From Phytoactinopolyspora mesophila (lineage in GTDB: Bacteria; Actinomycetota; Actinomycetes; Jiangellales; Jiangellaceae), in NCBI RefSeq assembly GCF_010122465.1, contig NZ_WLZY01000007.1, forward strand, positions 224,934-288,933: a stretch of DNA of 64,000 nucleotides, read 5' to 3'. Both the position numbers and the translations under genes were made by a program. The notes beneath the pieces were generated by a model that ran no database searches, was not told where the DNA came from, and was given only the letters and a program-made list of their open reading frames with translations. This document shows positions 44,929 to 55,000 of this stretch, piece by piece; the stretch's first letter is position 1, and each line of letters begins with the position of its first letter.

Positions 44929-47900
44929 TCAGGCGGGCTCGGATTCGCGGATTCGCTGGCTGATCACGGCCGTGACGCCGTCGCCGCGCATCGACACGCC
45001 GTACAAAGCGTCGGTGATTTCCATGGTGCGCTTCTGATGGGTGATCACGATCAGCTGGCTGCGCTCGCGAAGCTCCTCGTAGATGCCTAGCAGCCGGCCG
45101 AGGTTGGTGTCGTCGAGGGCGGCTTCGACCTCGTCCAGGATGTAGAACGGGCTGGGTCGAGCCTTGAACAACGCGACCAGGAAAGCCACCGCCACCAGCG
45201 ACCGCTCACCGCCAGAGAGCAGCGACAGCCGCTTCACCTTCTTGCCGGGCGGGCGCGCCTCGACGTCGATACCGGTGACCAGCATGTCGTCAGGTTCGGT
45301 GAGGATCAGCCGCCCTTCCCCGCCCGGGAAAAGCCTGGAGAACACCGACGCGAACTCCCGTGCGGTGTCTTCGTAGGCGCTCGTGAAGACCTCTTGAACG
45401 CGGTCGTCGACTTCCTTGACGATGTCGAGCAGATCTTTCCTGGTGCGCTTGAGGTCCTCGAGCTGCTCGGCCAGGAAGGAGTGGCGCTCCTCCAGGGCGG
45501 CGTACTCTTCCAGCGCCAGCGGGTTGACCTTGCCGAGCTTGTTGAGCTCGCGCTCGGCCTTGCGAGCCCGCTTCTCCTGTTCTTCACGGACGAAGGGCAC
45601 CGTCCGATGCGGTGGATCGCCGGTGTCCGAGACATCCTGGGCGTCACCTCGCGTGGGCTCGCCGTTGGCGCTGCCCGGGCCGGCACCAGGGCCGGGCTGA
45701 GCGGGCGCTTCCAGGACGGGGATCATCAGGTGCGGGCCGTACTCGTCTACGAGCGACTCAGGGTCGACGCCCAGTTCCTCGAGTGCCTTGGTCTCCAGGG
45801 CCTCGACCCGCATCCGGTGCTGGGCGCGGGCGAGTTCGTCCCGGTGCACCGACGAGGTCACTTCCTCGAGCTCGGCGGCGATGGTGCGGGTCCGTTCCCG
45901 CTCGGTGGACAGCGCGGCATCGCGTTCGGCGCGCGCCTGCTCGGCTTCGGTGCGCTCGGCGTCAGCCACCTCGATGGACTCTTCGACCCTGTTCAGCAGG
46001 ATCTGCGCCCCCTGAGCCACGGCACGCGCTATCGATGCTGCCTGAGCGCGCTTCTTCGCCAGCGTCTCGGCGCGAGCCCTGCTCTCCCGCTCTTCTCGTG
46101 CCGCACGCTCCAGGCTCTCCGCCCGGCCCGCCAGCGCGCGGACTCGTTCCTCGCCTGTGCGCAGCGAAAGCCTGGCCTCGGTCTCGCGCTGCCGGGCGAT
46201 CCGGACGATCTCGGCCAGCCGGTCACGCTCCTCGGTGGACGGCTCGACAGCTTCTTCGTCGCCGGCGTCTTCGGCCGCTTCCAGCCGTTCCTCCATCTCG
46301 GCCAGAGCCGCGACGTGGCGATCCCGTGCCTCCTCGGCTTCGGTGACAGCGGTGGCGAGCCGTTCGGCTTCCTCGTTCGCCGATCGCGCGGCGTGCCCCA
46401 GCCGGCCGAGTTGCTCGGCGACCGCGGACAGTTCGGCGTCGGATTCGTGCAGCTTGCTCAGCGCCGCCGCCTCGGTGGCGGCGGCCTTGTCCCGCCGTTG
46501 CGTGGCCGCTGCCAGCTCACGACGCAGCCGCTCGGCCCGGCCGGTAGCCGCGGCAAGTTGGTCGGCGGCTTCGTCGACCGCGGCTTGAACCTCCAGCAAG
46601 CTCGGCGCGCTCGAGGATCCGCCGTAGGCGCGACCACGGGCGAGAAGATCGCCATCACGCGTGACGGCACACAGGTCGGGGTATTCGGCGACCAGCGCCC
46701 GGGCCGAGGCGAGGTCTTCGACCGCCACCATCGCGCGCAGCAGGCTGGTCAGCGCCGGGCGAAGTTCGGCTGGCGCCGTCACGACGTCGACCACGTAGCG
46801 CATACCAGCGGGCAAAGTGGTCCAGGCGCCGGGATCGTCGTACGGAGCGCCACCCACGAGCAGCCCTGCCTGGCCGAGGTCTTCGTCGCGGAGCATTCTC
46901 AGCGCCGCCACGGCATCATCGACCGACCCGACCGCCACCGCGTCCGAGGCCGAGCCGAGCGCAGTGGCGACGGTGGTCTCCCAGCCTGGTTCGACGGTCA
47001 GCAGGGCCGCCACCGAACCCATGATGCCGGACACCCGCTCGGAAGCGGCGAGCAGCGAGGCGGCGCCGTCCTTGCGCGACAGGCCGATCTCGAGCGCCTC
47101 CTTACGAGCGGCCAGGGTGGCCCGTTCCCGCTCGGCCGAGCGCTCCTGTTCCTGCAGCGACTCGACGGCTTGCTCGGCCTCGGCCAGCTCGGCCGCCACT
47201 CGCTCGTATTCCGCGTCGAGGCCTTCTTCCCCCACAGAGAGTCCGGCGATGGTGGTTTCGAGGCTGGTGAATTCCCGCTCAGCTTCGGCGGCACGCGCCT
47301 GCGCCTCGGTGCGGGCGGTGATCAGCCGTGCCAATTCGGCCTCAGCCGCGGACGCCTGCCGTCGCAGCCCTTCTACCTGCCCGGAGAGCCGGGCGCGTCC
47401 CTCACGCCGATCAGCGGCCGCCCGGACCAAGGCGGCGAGCTGCCGTTCCTCGGCTTCGACAGCTTCCTCGGCCTCGCTGCGCTGAGCGATGGCTTCGTCG
47501 AGGGTCTCGCGTGCTTCCTCGATCTGCTCCGCGAGCTCGACCTCCTGCTCGCGGATGGCAGCGGCTTCTTCCTCCAGCTCATCCGGATCACGTCCCTGAG
47601 GAGCAGCGCTCTCTGCGGTCTCCAGATGGCGTCCACGCTCGGCGGCCAGCGATGCCGTGCCTCGGACCCGTTCGCGCAAGCTGGACAGGCCGTACCAGGC
47701 GTCCTGGGCCCGCGCCAGCAGTGGAGCGACCTCTTTGGTCTCTGCTTCGAGCCGCGCCTCGGCCGCACGTGCCTGTTCAAGTGCCTGGGTGAGTTCGGAT
47801 TGCCTGGCTTTCAGGGCGGTCTCGTCGGCGACCTCCTGCTCGAAGCTGGCACGGGCCTGCACTAGATCGTCAGCCAGCAGCCGCAGCCTGGCATCGCGCA

Positions 47901-48564
47901 GATCGGCCTGGATGGTCTGTGCCCTGCGGGCCAGTTCAGCCTGCTTTCCGAGCGGCCCGAGCTGGCGGCGTAGCTCAGCGGTGAGATCCTGCAACCTGGT
48001 GAGGTTGGCCTGCATCGCCTCCAGTTTGCGCAGCGCCTTCTCTTTACGCTTGCGATGCTTGAGCACCCCGGCGGCTTCTTCGACGAACCCGCGGCGGCCT
48101 TCCGGCGTGGCCGACAGGATGGAATCGAGTTGCCCCTGGCCGACGATCACGTGCATCTCGCGGCCGATACCCGAGTCGGACAACAGCTCCTGGACATCGA
48201 GCAAGCGGCAGCCCTGGCCGTTGATCGAGTACTCGGATCCGCCGTTGCGGAACATCGTCCGCGAGATGGTGACCTCGGAGTACTCGATGGGCAACGCGCC
48301 GTCGGCGTTGTCGATAGTCAAGATCACTTCGGCGCGACCCAGCGCCGGCCGGCCGGCGGTACCGGCGAAGATGACGTCCTCCATCTTCCCGCCGCGAAGG
48401 CTCTTGGCACCTTGTTCGCCCATGACCCACGCCAGGGCGTCGACGACGTTCGACTTGCCCGAGCCGTTGGGCCCCACAACGCAGGTGATCCCCGGCTCGA
48501 ATTGCAGCGTCGTCGACGACGCGAAGGACTTGAACCCCCGCAACGTCAAGCTCTTCAGATGCAA
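44929..48564 (-). CDS. smc: Chromosome segregation ATPase SMC
   Basis: The 1211-residue protein has Walker A GPNGSGKSN (31-39) in the N-terminal ATPase head, two long coiled coils rich in Glu/Ala/Arg, a hinge in the middle (around 500-680), and the C-terminal head with signature LSGGERSLVAVAFL and Walker B FYILDEVEAALDD. It condenses and segregates the chromosome with ScpA/ScpB, which are not in the window. TTG 48564 gives the standard N-terminus (HLKSLTLRGFKSFA) and has GAGGAG 9 bp upstream; an upstream start would add ten atypical residues. Confidence 0.96.
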   Translation of the reverse strand: MHLKSLTLRGFKSFASSTTLQFEPGITCVVGPNGSGKSNVVDALAWVMGEQGAKSLRGGKMEDVIFAGTAGRPALGRAEVILTIDNADGALPIEYSEVTISRTMFRNGGSEYSINGQGCRLLDVQELLSDSGIGREMHVIVGQGQLDSILSATPEGRRGFVEEAAGVLKHRKRKEKALRKLEAMQANLTRLQDLTAELRRQLGPLGKQAELARRAQTIQADLRDARLRLLADDLVQARASFEQEVADETALKARQSELTQALEQARAAEARLEAETKEVAPLLARAQDAWYGLSSLRERVRGTASLAAERGRHLETAESAAPQGRDPDELEEEAAAIREQEVELAEQIEEARETLDEAIAQRSEAEEAVEAEERQLAALVRAAADRREGRARLSGQVEGLRRQASAAEAELARLITARTEAQARAAEAEREFTSLETTIAGLSVGEEGLDAEYERVAAELAEAEQAVESLQEQERSAERERATLAARKEALEIGLSRKDGAASLLAASERVSGIMGSVAALLTVEPGWETTVATALGSASDAVAVGSVDDAVAALRMLRDEDLGQAGLLVGGAPYDDPGAWTTLPAGMRYVVDVVTAPAELRPALTSLLRAMVAVEDLASARALVAEYPDLCAVTRDGDLLARGRAYGGSSSAPSLLEVQAAVDEAADQLAAATGRAERLRRELAAATQRRDKAAATEAAALSKLHESDAELSAVAEQLGRLGHAARSANEEAERLATAVTEAEEARDRHVAALAEMEERLEAAEDAGDEEAVEPSTEERDRLAEIVRIARQRETEARLSLRTGEERVRALAGRAESLERAAREERESRARAETLAKKRAQAASIARAVAQGAQILLNRVEESIEVADAERTEAEQARAERDAALSTERERTRTIAAELEEVTSSVHRDELARAQHRMRVEALETKALEELGVDPESLVDEYGPHLMIPVLEAPAQPGPGAGPGSANGEPTRGDAQDVSDTGDPPHRTVPFVREEQEKRARKAERELNKLGKVNPLALEEYAALEERHSFLAEQLEDLKRTRKDLLDIVKEVDDRVQEVFTSAYEDTAREFASVFSRLFPGGEGRLILTEPDDMLVTGIDVEARPPGKKVKRLSLLSGGERSLVAVAFLVALFKARPSPFYILDEVEAALDDTNLGRLLGIYEELRERSQLIVITHQKRTMEITDALYGVSMRGDGVTAVISQRIRESEPA

Positions 48565-48887
48565 CGAACTACTCTCCTCGCCGTGCCCCCGCACGAGCAG
48601 CTTTCGAGTATGACATGGGGAAGATGCCCGTCACACTACAGGCTTCCGGCGCCCAACGTGTGTATTTGCCGCAGCCCTGCGCTGATCAAGAGCAAGATTC
48701 CGCTCTGGACGCCGGTGATCATGAGCGGATCCAGGACGCTATAGCAACGTGATCGTGTTCATGATCACCATGCGCGCGGAGCCGACTTGCTCTCAGAGCG
48801 CTTCACGGCGTACCTTCCGGCTACTTGACTCACAGTGCCGGGCGGCGTCATGTGGGTCGTAGCCGGTGAGAACGACAGGAGTAGCGC
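48565..48887. other. 323-bp intergenic region between smc and GltS-like gene
   Basis: Divergent genes flank this stretch, so it must hold promoters for both. The only structure I see is the TGATCATG inverted repeat at 48714-48769. The GltS-like gene has AGGAG upstream of its ATG. No gene is visible. Confidence 0.5.
48714..48769. repeat. TGATCATG inverted repeat (11-bp arms)
   Basis: GGTGATCATGA (48714-48724) and TCATGATCACC (48759-48769) pair perfectly across a 34-nt loop. It shares the TGATCATG word with other intergenic palindromes here but lies between divergent genes, where a terminator is not needed. Confidence 0.5.
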
Positions 48888-50312
48888 ATGTCCGCTGACG
48901 TCGTCGGGATGGCATTGCTGCTCCTCGGGCTGGTCCTGGTGGTCGCCAAGCTCGTCCGGCTGCGCAGCCGCTGGTGCCAGCGGCTGTTCCTGCCGAGCTC
49001 GATCATCGGCGGATTCCTCGCGCTCCTACTCGGCCCGGAGATCCTGGGACGCATCGCCGGGGCATTCGGTTATGACGGCTGGGGCGACGGTGGGATGTTC
49101 GGCAGCCAGATCCTGGAGGTCTGGAGCACGCTGCCGGGTCTGCTGATCAGCGTCGTTTTCGCCACACTGTTCCTCGGCGAGCGGATCCCCAACCCGAAGG
49201 ACGCGGCCAAGCTCGTCGGCCCCCAGATGTCCTTCGGCGTCGCGCTGGGCGCCGGTCAATACGTCATCGGCCTACTGCTCGCTATTCTGCTGCTTGCTCC
49301 GTTGTTCGACATCGACCCGATGGCCGGGGCGCTGATCGAGATCTCGTTCGAGGGCGGGCACGGGACCGCAGCGGGCATGCGCGACGCCATGGCCGCCAAC
49401 GGTTTCCCCGAGGGCGCCGACCTCGCCCTCGGGCTGGCTACCGTAGGTGTCGTATCCGGCATCGTCATCGGTGTCGGCGTGATCAACTGGGCCGTCCGTC
49501 GCGGCCATACCGTCTTCTTGAAGGGCGATGCGCAGACCTCCGTCGAGGAGCAACGCGGGCTCTACCTCAAAGACGAGCAGCACCCGGCCGCCACCATGAC
49601 CGTACGTCCGTCCTCGGTCGAGCCGCTGGCGATCCACTTCTCGATCGTCGCCGTCGCCATCCTGATCGGCCACGTCATGCTCAGCGCGTTGCGCGGTATC
49701 GAAGAAGCGCTCTGGAAAGACGACGTCGAGCTCTTCGCCCACGTGCCGTTGTTTCCGCTGGCGATGCTGGGCGGGGTCGTCGTCCAGCTCGCCATCGACC
49801 GGCTCGACCGTACCGGCATCGTCGACCGGCTGATGATGTTGCGCATCCAGGGACTCGCGCTGGATCTACTCATCATCAGCGCCCTCGCGACGCTGTCCAT
49901 TCAGGCGATCGCGGACCAGCTCGGGCCGTTCCTCCTGCTGGCGGGTGTGGGGATCGCGTGGAACGTCCTGGCGCTGGTGTACATCGCCCGCCGGATCATC
50001 CCGCGCTACTGGTTCGAGCGCGGCATAGGAGACTTCGGCCAGTCGATGGGCGTGACCGCCACCGGCCTGATCCTGATGCGAGTAGCCGACCCCGAGGCGA
50101 AGAGTCCCGCCTTCGAAGCCTTCGGATACAAACAACTCCTGTTCGAGCCGTTCTTCGGCGGGGGTTTGATCACCGCCGCATCCATCCCGCTGATCTCGCA
50201 GTTCGGGCCCGAACCGTTCCTCCTGGCGATGGCGGCGTTGCTGGTCTTCGCGCTGGCCACTGGGCTGCTGTACTTCGGCAAACAACGTGCCGAACCAAGT
50301 GGGAAGCCCTAG
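48888..50312 (+). CDS. Sodium/glutamate symporter-like membrane transporter (GltS family)
   Basis: The 474-residue polytopic protein has about ten membrane helices. GltS-like features include LFLPSSIIGGFLALLLGPE near the N-terminus, EGGHGTAAGMRDA in the middle (a glycine-rich re-entrant motif) and GDFGQSMGVTATGLILMR in the second half, giving the inverted two-repeat layout. It probably takes up glutamate or a related dicarboxylate with sodium. The substrate is inferred from family only. Confidence 0.82.
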   Translation: MSADVVGMALLLLGLVLVVAKLVRLRSRWCQRLFLPSSIIGGFLALLLGPEILGRIAGAFGYDGWGDGGMFGSQILEVWSTLPGLLISVVFATLFLGERIPNPKDAAKLVGPQMSFGVALGAGQYVIGLLLAILLLAPLFDIDPMAGALIEISFEGGHGTAAGMRDAMAANGFPEGADLALGLATVGVVSGIVIGVGVINWAVRRGHTVFLKGDAQTSVEEQRGLYLKDEQHPAATMTVRPSSVEPLAIHFSIVAVAILIGHVMLSALRGIEEALWKDDVELFAHVPLFPLAMLGGVVVQLAIDRLDRTGIVDRLMMLRIQGLALDLLIISALATLSIQAIADQLGPFLLLAGVGIAWNVLALVYIARRIIPRYWFERGIGDFGQSMGVTATGLILMRVADPEAKSPAFEAFGYKQLLFEPFFGGGLITAASIPLISQFGPEPFLLAMAALLVFALATGLLYFGKQRAEPSGKP

Positions 50313-50399
50313 CAACGAAGCCGCTGAAAACTCACTCGACGCGGACTTCGCGGGCAGCCCACAGCACCTGCCGGCAGTTCACGACAGGGCGCAAAAGCA

Positions 50400-50430
50400 A
50401 TAGGTCTGGCAGCCAGGCTGCCAGACCTAT
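50400..50430. terminator. Strong terminator hairpin between GltS-like and coiled-coil genes
   Basis: ATAGGTCTGGCAGCC (50400-50414) and GGCTGCCAGACCTAT (50416-50430) are perfect reverse complements around one base. On the minus strand the stem is followed by TGCTTTTGC, so it should end the coiled-coil gene's transcript; convergent placement suggests it also serves the transporter gene. Confidence 0.75.
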
Positions 50431-50431
50431 G

Positions 50432-50635
50432 TCATGTCAGAGCGGGTTCGCGGACCGACGACTCGTCGAGGACCAAGCTCTCGTGCTCGAGGGCCGCTTG
50501 GGCGAGATCGTCGTTCACCGCCTGGAGCCGGCCGACCTCGGCTTCGAGGTCATCGACCCGGCGACGGAGCCTCTGTACCTCGGTGATGAGCCGCGGATCC
50601 GGGCCCCCCACATGTCCGAACAGCGCCTTTGCCAT
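50432..50635 (-). CDS. Small coiled-coil protein, conserved in actinobacteria
   Basis: The 67-residue protein starts MAKALFGHVGGPDPRLITEV and continues with a heptad coiled coil (VQRLRRRVDDLEAEVGRLQAVNDDLA). Similar short proteins starting MAKALLG...DPR occur in many actinobacteria, without a known function that I can name. It would dimerise through the coiled coil. Confidence 0.7.
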   Translation of the reverse strand: MAKALFGHVGGPDPRLITEVQRLRRRVDDLEAEVGRLQAVNDDLAQAALEHESLVLDESSVREPALT

Positions 50636-50865
50636 CGCTGGTGCCCTCCACAGGCTAAATGCTCAAGAATGATGGATACGGTCACAGGGCCGGCCCGCAC
50701 GCTCCGAATCACTTCACGGCAGGCACATGGCTCCGCAACAACATATACAAGCATCTCATCCTGTCCGGCACTGGTCAAGCCAGCACTAGACACTAGGGGA
50801 CTCAACTTTGCAGCAAAACAGCCTAAACGGGGGCATCTTGCGCCGTGTGATTGGGGACACGGAGC

Positions 50866-51732
50866 TCACCAATGAGCTCGCCGGGGCCGGGGCTGACACC
50901 GCGGGCAGGTGTAGGAGGAGCGATTCATGAAAGGATCACGACGGATCGGTGTGCCGCAACGCCGGCACGGACGGTCAGCCCTGCCGTACGCCTGCAATGA
51001 TCGGTCGAAGAAACCACTCTCACCGTTGACGTTGACGTATAGCTGGTCGAATGAGGTTCCGCCTTCCGCCAACGCAGCGGCCATCACCTCGCGCACAGCT
51101 TCAATCAGCCGCGACGTCTCCGGCGCGCGCAACGTCTCTGTCGGCCGGGCATAATGCAGCCGAGCCCGCCACAAGGCCTCGTCGGCGTAGATGTTCCCAA
51201 CGCCGGAGATCAACGACTGGTCGAGCAGCGCGCGCTTCACACCGGTGCGCCGCCGGCGCAGCGCGGCGGCGAACGCGGGCACATCGAACTCCGGATCCAT
51301 CGGATCACGGGCGATATGCGCGATCTCGACCGGCAGTCCACTCCGATCCACCGGCTGAACCGCCAGGCCACCGAAAGTACGCTGGTCGACGAAGCGTAGT
51401 TGCGGCCCGGCATCGTCGAAGACGAACCTGACCCGCAGATGGGCGCCGTCAGGCACCGACTCCTGCTGCAAGATGAGCTGCCCACTCATGCCGAGATGAC
51501 CGAGGATCGCGCGGTCGGCAGGGTCGTCGTCCAACGGCAGCCACAAGTATTTCCCACGCCGCCGCACCGCCATGATCCGAGTGCCGGCCAGCACCGACTC
51601 GAAGTCGGACGCGCCGGCCGGATGGCGGCGCACCGCCCGCGGATGAAGAACCTCGACACGCTGGATGCGCCGTCCCGCGACGTGGCGTTCCAGACCTCGG
51701 CGGACTACCTCGACCTCGGGAAGCTCCGGCAC
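50866..51732 (-). CDS. mutM: Formamidopyrimidine-DNA glycosylase
   Basis: The 288-residue enzyme has the catalytic N-terminus PELPEVE (Pro2, Glu3 after Met removal), a conserved Lys in RRGKYLWL, the helix-two-turn-helix segment [16 protein letters not shown], and the C-terminal zinc finger CRRC...CPRC with a conserved Arg in NRSSYTC. It excises 8-oxoguanine and nicks the abasic site. It is part of the conserved rnc-mutM-smc block; the start lies 10 bp after the rnc stop. Confidence 0.96.
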   Translation of the reverse strand: MPELPEVEVVRRGLERHVAGRRIQRVEVLHPRAVRRHPAGASDFESVLAGTRIMAVRRRGKYLWLPLDDDPADRAILGHLGMSGQLILQQESVPDGAHLRVRFVFDDAGPQLRFVDQRTFGGLAVQPVDRSGLPVEIAHIARDPMDPEFDVPAFAAALRRRRTGVKRALLDQSLISGVGNIYADEALWRARLHYARPTETLRAPETSRLIEAVREVMAAALAEGGTSFDQLYVNVNGESGFFDRSLQAYGRADRPCRRCGTPIRRDPFMNRSSYTCPRCQPRPRRAHW

Positions 51733-51741
51733 GGTCGGCCT

Positions 51742-52509
51742 TCAGGAAACGTCGGATTCGGCCTCGAGCACGGATCCGGAATGCGCGGCGGCGTTGTCAT
51801 CCGCGGCTTCATCCCCGGAGCGCGAATTCAGCGCACTCCACGCCAGCTCCGCGGCGTTGGCCTCGGCTTCCTTCTTGCTTCGGCCCTGACCGCTGCCATG
51901 GACCACGCCGCCGAGAAGAACCTCGGCGGTGAACGTCTTCTGGTGGTCGGGGCCTTCCTCGCTCACGTGATACTCGGGCACCCCGAGCGAATGCCGTGAC
52001 GTGTACTCCTGCAACGACGTCTTCCAGTCGAGCCCGGCACCCAAGGTGGCCGAGACGTCGATGAGATCGTCGACCAGGCGATGAACCAGCGCCGTAGCGT
52101 CAGCCATTCCCCGATCGACGTAGACCGCCCCGATGAGCGCCTCGACGGTGTCGGCGAGGATGGAGGCTTTGTCCCGCCCACCGGTGGTCTCCTCACCACG
52201 GCCCAGCCGGAGGAAATCGCCGAGGCGTAGGGCACGGCCGACGCCAGCCAACGCGCGCATGTTGACTACAGCCGCGCGTAGCTTCGCCAGCTGCCCTTCC
52301 GACAGATCAGGGTGCCGGTGATACAGCGAATCGGTCACCACCAGGCCAAGAACTGCATCGCCGAGAAACTCGAGCCGTTCGTTGGTGGGCAACCCGCCGT
52401 GCTCGTACGCATACGAACGATGCGTCAATGCCTGTTCGAGGAGCTTCGCATCAACGGAAAGTCCAAGCAGTGCCTCGAGCTCAGCGTTCACCTTCGGCTC
52501 GGCCGTCAT
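51742..52509 (-). CDS. rnc: Ribonuclease III
   Basis: The 255-residue protein has the RNase III signature [12 protein letters not shown] (catalytic Glu and Asp), a second acidic site [13 protein letters not shown], and a C-terminal double-stranded RNA-binding domain (about 165-235, [20 protein letters not shown]...[16 protein letters not shown]). It processes rRNA precursors and structured mRNAs. It follows rpmF by 12 bp in the operon. Confidence 0.96.
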   Translation of the reverse strand: MTAEPKVNAELEALLGLSVDAKLLEQALTHRSYAYEHGGLPTNERLEFLGDAVLGLVVTDSLYHRHPDLSEGQLAKLRAAVVNMRALAGVGRALRLGDFLRLGRGEETTGGRDKASILADTVEALIGAVYVDRGMADATALVHRLVDDLIDVSATLGAGLDWKTSLQEYTSRHSLGVPEYHVSEEGPDHQKTFTAEVLLGGVVHGSGQGRSKKEAEANAAELAWSALNSRSGDEAADDNAAAHSGSVLEAESDVS

Positions 52510-52521
52510 CGCGGGATCCGA

Positions 52522-52725
52522 TCAGGCGTCGCCAACCTGCCGCCCGTTGTACTCCTTGTACAGCGCAGTGCCCTGCGAGTCTTCAACGACGTGCGCACGG
52601 TGCGACACCACCCAGGTGGTGCGTCCGTTGACGGTACGACGCTGGATCTGCGGCAGCTTGGCCTTCCACTGCGAACGGCGGTGGCGGGTGTTGCTCCTGG
52701 ACATCTTGCGCTTGGGGACGGCCAC
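52522..52725 (-). CDS. rpmF: 50S ribosomal protein L32, cysteine-free form
   Basis: The 67-residue protein starts [20 protein letters not shown], diagnostic of L32. The rest contains no cysteine, so the usual zinc-ribbon CxxC pairs are missing. Many actinobacteria have zinc-binding and zinc-independent L32 paralogues; this is the cysteine-free type. It sits directly after the DUF177 gene, the standard DUF177-rpmF order. Confidence 0.94.
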   Translation of the reverse strand: MAVPKRKMSRSNTRHRRSQWKAKLPQIQRRTVNGRTTWVVSHRAHVVEDSQGTALYKEYNGRQVGDA

Positions 52726-52727
52726 GG

Positions 52728-53324
52728 CTACTTCTCCTCAGTCGGGCCGGCCCCGCTGGAGCCGGACTCGTTCGTGTCATCAGTGAGCAGCTCGGCCAGA
52801 GCCGCCCACCGTGGATCGGTTTTCTCGTGCGTGTGGGACGGATCATCCGCAAGCCGCGCCCCGCACTCGGAGCACAAACCCGGGCAATCCTCCCGGCAGA
52901 CCGGCGCCGACGGCAGCGCTAAGACAATCGCGTCGCGTACCGGCTGCTCGAGGTCGATCTTGTCCTCGACAACGAACAGATCGTCCTCTCCGGCCTCCTG
53001 GCCAGGCTCATTCTCGGGGTAAGCGTACAGCTCCTGAATGTCGACGACCACTTCACCACCGACGGCATCCAGGCACCGTACACACTCACCACTGAACGAC
53101 GTACGTGCCGTTCCCGAAGCGAGCACGCCCTCCATGACCGCCTCGAGCCGTACCTTCAGCTCGACGTCGGTCCCTTCGGGTGCCTCGACCACACCGCCGA
53201 GTCCGAGGTCTGCCGGCGCCGGCACATCACGCGAGACCCTACGCATTGAACCGGGGCGTCGCCCCAGCTCATGGATGTCGAGCACGAAGGGTGCTCGAGA
53301 ATCGAGGGCGCTCAGGACAGTCAA
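52728..53324 (-). CDS. DUF177 (YceD-like) protein
   Basis: The 198-residue protein has the DUF177 core: [27 protein letters not shown], then [11 protein letters not shown], and a cysteine cluster [16 protein letters not shown]. The YceD family is always linked to rpmF and affects 23S rRNA or plastid ribosome assembly. The start is uncertain: TTG 53324 gives [21 protein letters not shown], close to usual N-termini, while GTG 53285 is the alternative. Confidence 0.85.
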   Translation of the reverse strand: MTVLSALDSRAPFVLDIHELGRRPGSMRRVSRDVPAPADLGLGGVVEAPEGTDVELKVRLEAVMEGVLASGTARTSFSGECVRCLDAVGGEVVVDIQELYAYPENEPGQEAGEDDLFVVEDKIDLEQPVRDAIVLALPSAPVCREDCPGLCSECGARLADDPSHTHEKTDPRWAALAELLTDDTNESGSSGAGPTEEK

Positions 53325-53460
53325 CTCTCGTGCGATGCGGGCAGGCGAACCATGGCCTCGGCGAGAGGCCTCATCTAGATTACAAGACCAGCGAGGATGC
53401 GCAAAACCAGTTCTGGCCCAGGACGGCAGGTCCGGCTGGAACAACCCGCCGAGGAGCTGC

Positions 53461-54393
53461 TCAGGGATCGCTGCGGCCGCGTTCGATCTCATCCTCGTCC
53501 GAGGTGCCTTCCGGCGGCGCGGTATCACCCGGGGCGCTATGCGCGTCGTCCGCCGAGCCACCGTCCGGGCCAGCACCGTCCTCGATCCATGTGCTGTCCG
53601 CCGCGCCGGCGCCGGCGCCTGCCACCGAATCGTCGTCGGACCAGATGCCCGTCTCCGCCTCGGCTGCGCTGGCAGCCCAGGGGTTTGCCTCAGCACCGCT
53701 CGCGGCCCAGGTGTCTGCCGCCGTGGGGTCCCCGGCCCCGGCCGGCGCGCCGCTTCCGTAGCCGGCCCGGGCCTCACCCAGCGCGTCCGTCGCACCGCCA
53801 TCTGCTTGGGCTCCGGCTTCGACGGGCCGTCCACCCGGAGTCCCGCTCGGCGCATCCGGCAGCGGGTCCACGGCGTCACGTAGCAGTTCGGAGGCTCCGA
53901 CGGACGCGCCCAGCGGCGAGCCGTCCTCGGTGGCCAGTTCATCGAACGGCCCGCTGCGGCGCAGCTGATCCCTGCCGTCGCGGACAGTGGCCACGATGCG
54001 CTCGGCGACGAGTTCGACATGCGCGAGCTTCGCATCGACGTGGTCGTCCAGCGCGACGCGCATCGCCTCGATCTCCTGCCGCGTCTGCTCCAGCGTCCGG
54101 CCCCGCTCACGGCGAGCCTCGACCAGCACCGTGTGGTCGCCGACCAGCCGTGCCTGCTCGGCCCGGGCATCAGTGATCATCCTTGATGCGTTGTTCCGGG
54201 CCTCCTCGAGAAGTTCTTCACGCTGTTCGATAACCGTGTCGGCGGCCGAGAGACTGTTGGGCAGCATGTCGCGTACCTGCTTGACCAGCGAGAGCACCTC
54301 GGTCTTGTTGAGAATGGCCGACGACGACATCGGCATCGTCCGGGCCGACTCGACCAATTCGATCAGCTCATCGAGCTTCTTGTGAATCTCCAC
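53461..54393 (-). CDS. Coiled-coil cell-division-initiation-type (DivIVA-like) protein
   Basis: The 310-residue protein starts with a coiled-coil region (EIHKKLDELIELVESARTMP, then EQREELLEEARNNASRMITDARAEQARLV) to about residue 140, followed by an acidic, Ala/Gly/Asp-rich disordered tail. Proteins of this type lie between coaD and DUF177 in many actinobacteria and are usually annotated as cell division initiation or DivIVA-like. The start is GTG. The low-complexity tail is longer than the helical part. Confidence 0.75.
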   Translation of the reverse strand: MEIHKKLDELIELVESARTMPMSSSAILNKTEVLSLVKQVRDMLPNSLSAADTVIEQREELLEEARNNASRMITDARAEQARLVGDHTVLVEARRERGRTLEQTRQEIEAMRVALDDHVDAKLAHVELVAERIVATVRDGRDQLRRSGPFDELATEDGSPLGASVGASELLRDAVDPLPDAPSGTPGGRPVEAGAQADGGATDALGEARAGYGSGAPAGAGDPTAADTWAASGAEANPWAASAAEAETGIWSDDDSVAGAGAGAADSTWIEDGAGPDGGSADDAHSAPGDTAPPEGTSDEDEIERGRSDP

Positions 54394-54457
54394 AGCTTTC
54401 TTCCCCTGTTGTTGCCGTCAGCGCCGTCCCGAGGTCCGGGACCACACTCACCACAAA

Positions 54458-54952
54458 TCACGCGCCTCGCGACGATTCCCCACCGAAACGCTCACGCAGC
54501 CGGTCGAGTACCACCTTGGGCACCAGCCCGCTGACGTCTCCCCCATACGAGGCAACTTCTTTGACCAGGCTCGACGACAGATACGAGTACTCAGGATTGG
54601 TGGCGACGAAGAACGTCTCCAGCCCCGTGAGCCGATGGTTCATCTGTGCCATCGACAGCTCGTAGTCGAAGTCGGTCATGGCCCGTAGGCCCTTGAGCAC
54701 CACCGGGATGCCGTTCTGCTGAGCGAAGTCCACCAGAAGACCCTGGAAGCCCAGGATCCGCACGTTGCCCATATGAGCGCAGACCTCCCCCAGGATGCGG
54801 AGCCGCTCTTCATGCTCGAACAGGCCCTTTTTCGAGGCATTGACCAGGACAGCCACGACTACCTCGTCGAAGAGCCCGGCCGCCCGTTCGATGACGTCCA
54901 AGTGCCCGTTGGTCACGGGGTCGAACGATCCCGGGCAGACGCATCGGCGCAA
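54458..54952 (-). CDS. coaD: Phosphopantetheine adenylyltransferase
   Basis: The 164-residue enzyme starts with RRCVCPGSFDPVTNGHLDVIERA, including the TxGH nucleotidyltransferase motif (TNGH), and has the C-terminal YSYLSSSLVKEVA segment. It makes dephospho-CoA from 4'-phosphopantetheine and ATP. TTG 54952 is preferred over the upstream GTG because AGGAGG lies about 4 bp before it and the length then matches the family (about 160). Confidence 0.95.
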   Translation of the reverse strand: MRRCVCPGSFDPVTNGHLDVIERAAGLFDEVVVAVLVNASKKGLFEHEERLRILGEVCAHMGNVRILGFQGLLVDFAQQNGIPVVLKGLRAMTDFDYELSMAQMNHRLTGLETFFVATNPEYSYLSSSLVKEVASYGGDVSGLVPKVVLDRLRERFGGESSRGA

Positions 54953-55000
54953 CTTGCCTCCTAGAGGTTCCACCCGCGTCACGGCGCGGTTGACTCCGTC

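Noticed and set aside
45394-47865. 823-codon open frame on the plus strand
   Set aside because: It is antisense to smc in a GC-rich genome where the complementary third-position bias keeps frames open; the minus strand carries clear SMC ATPase motifs.
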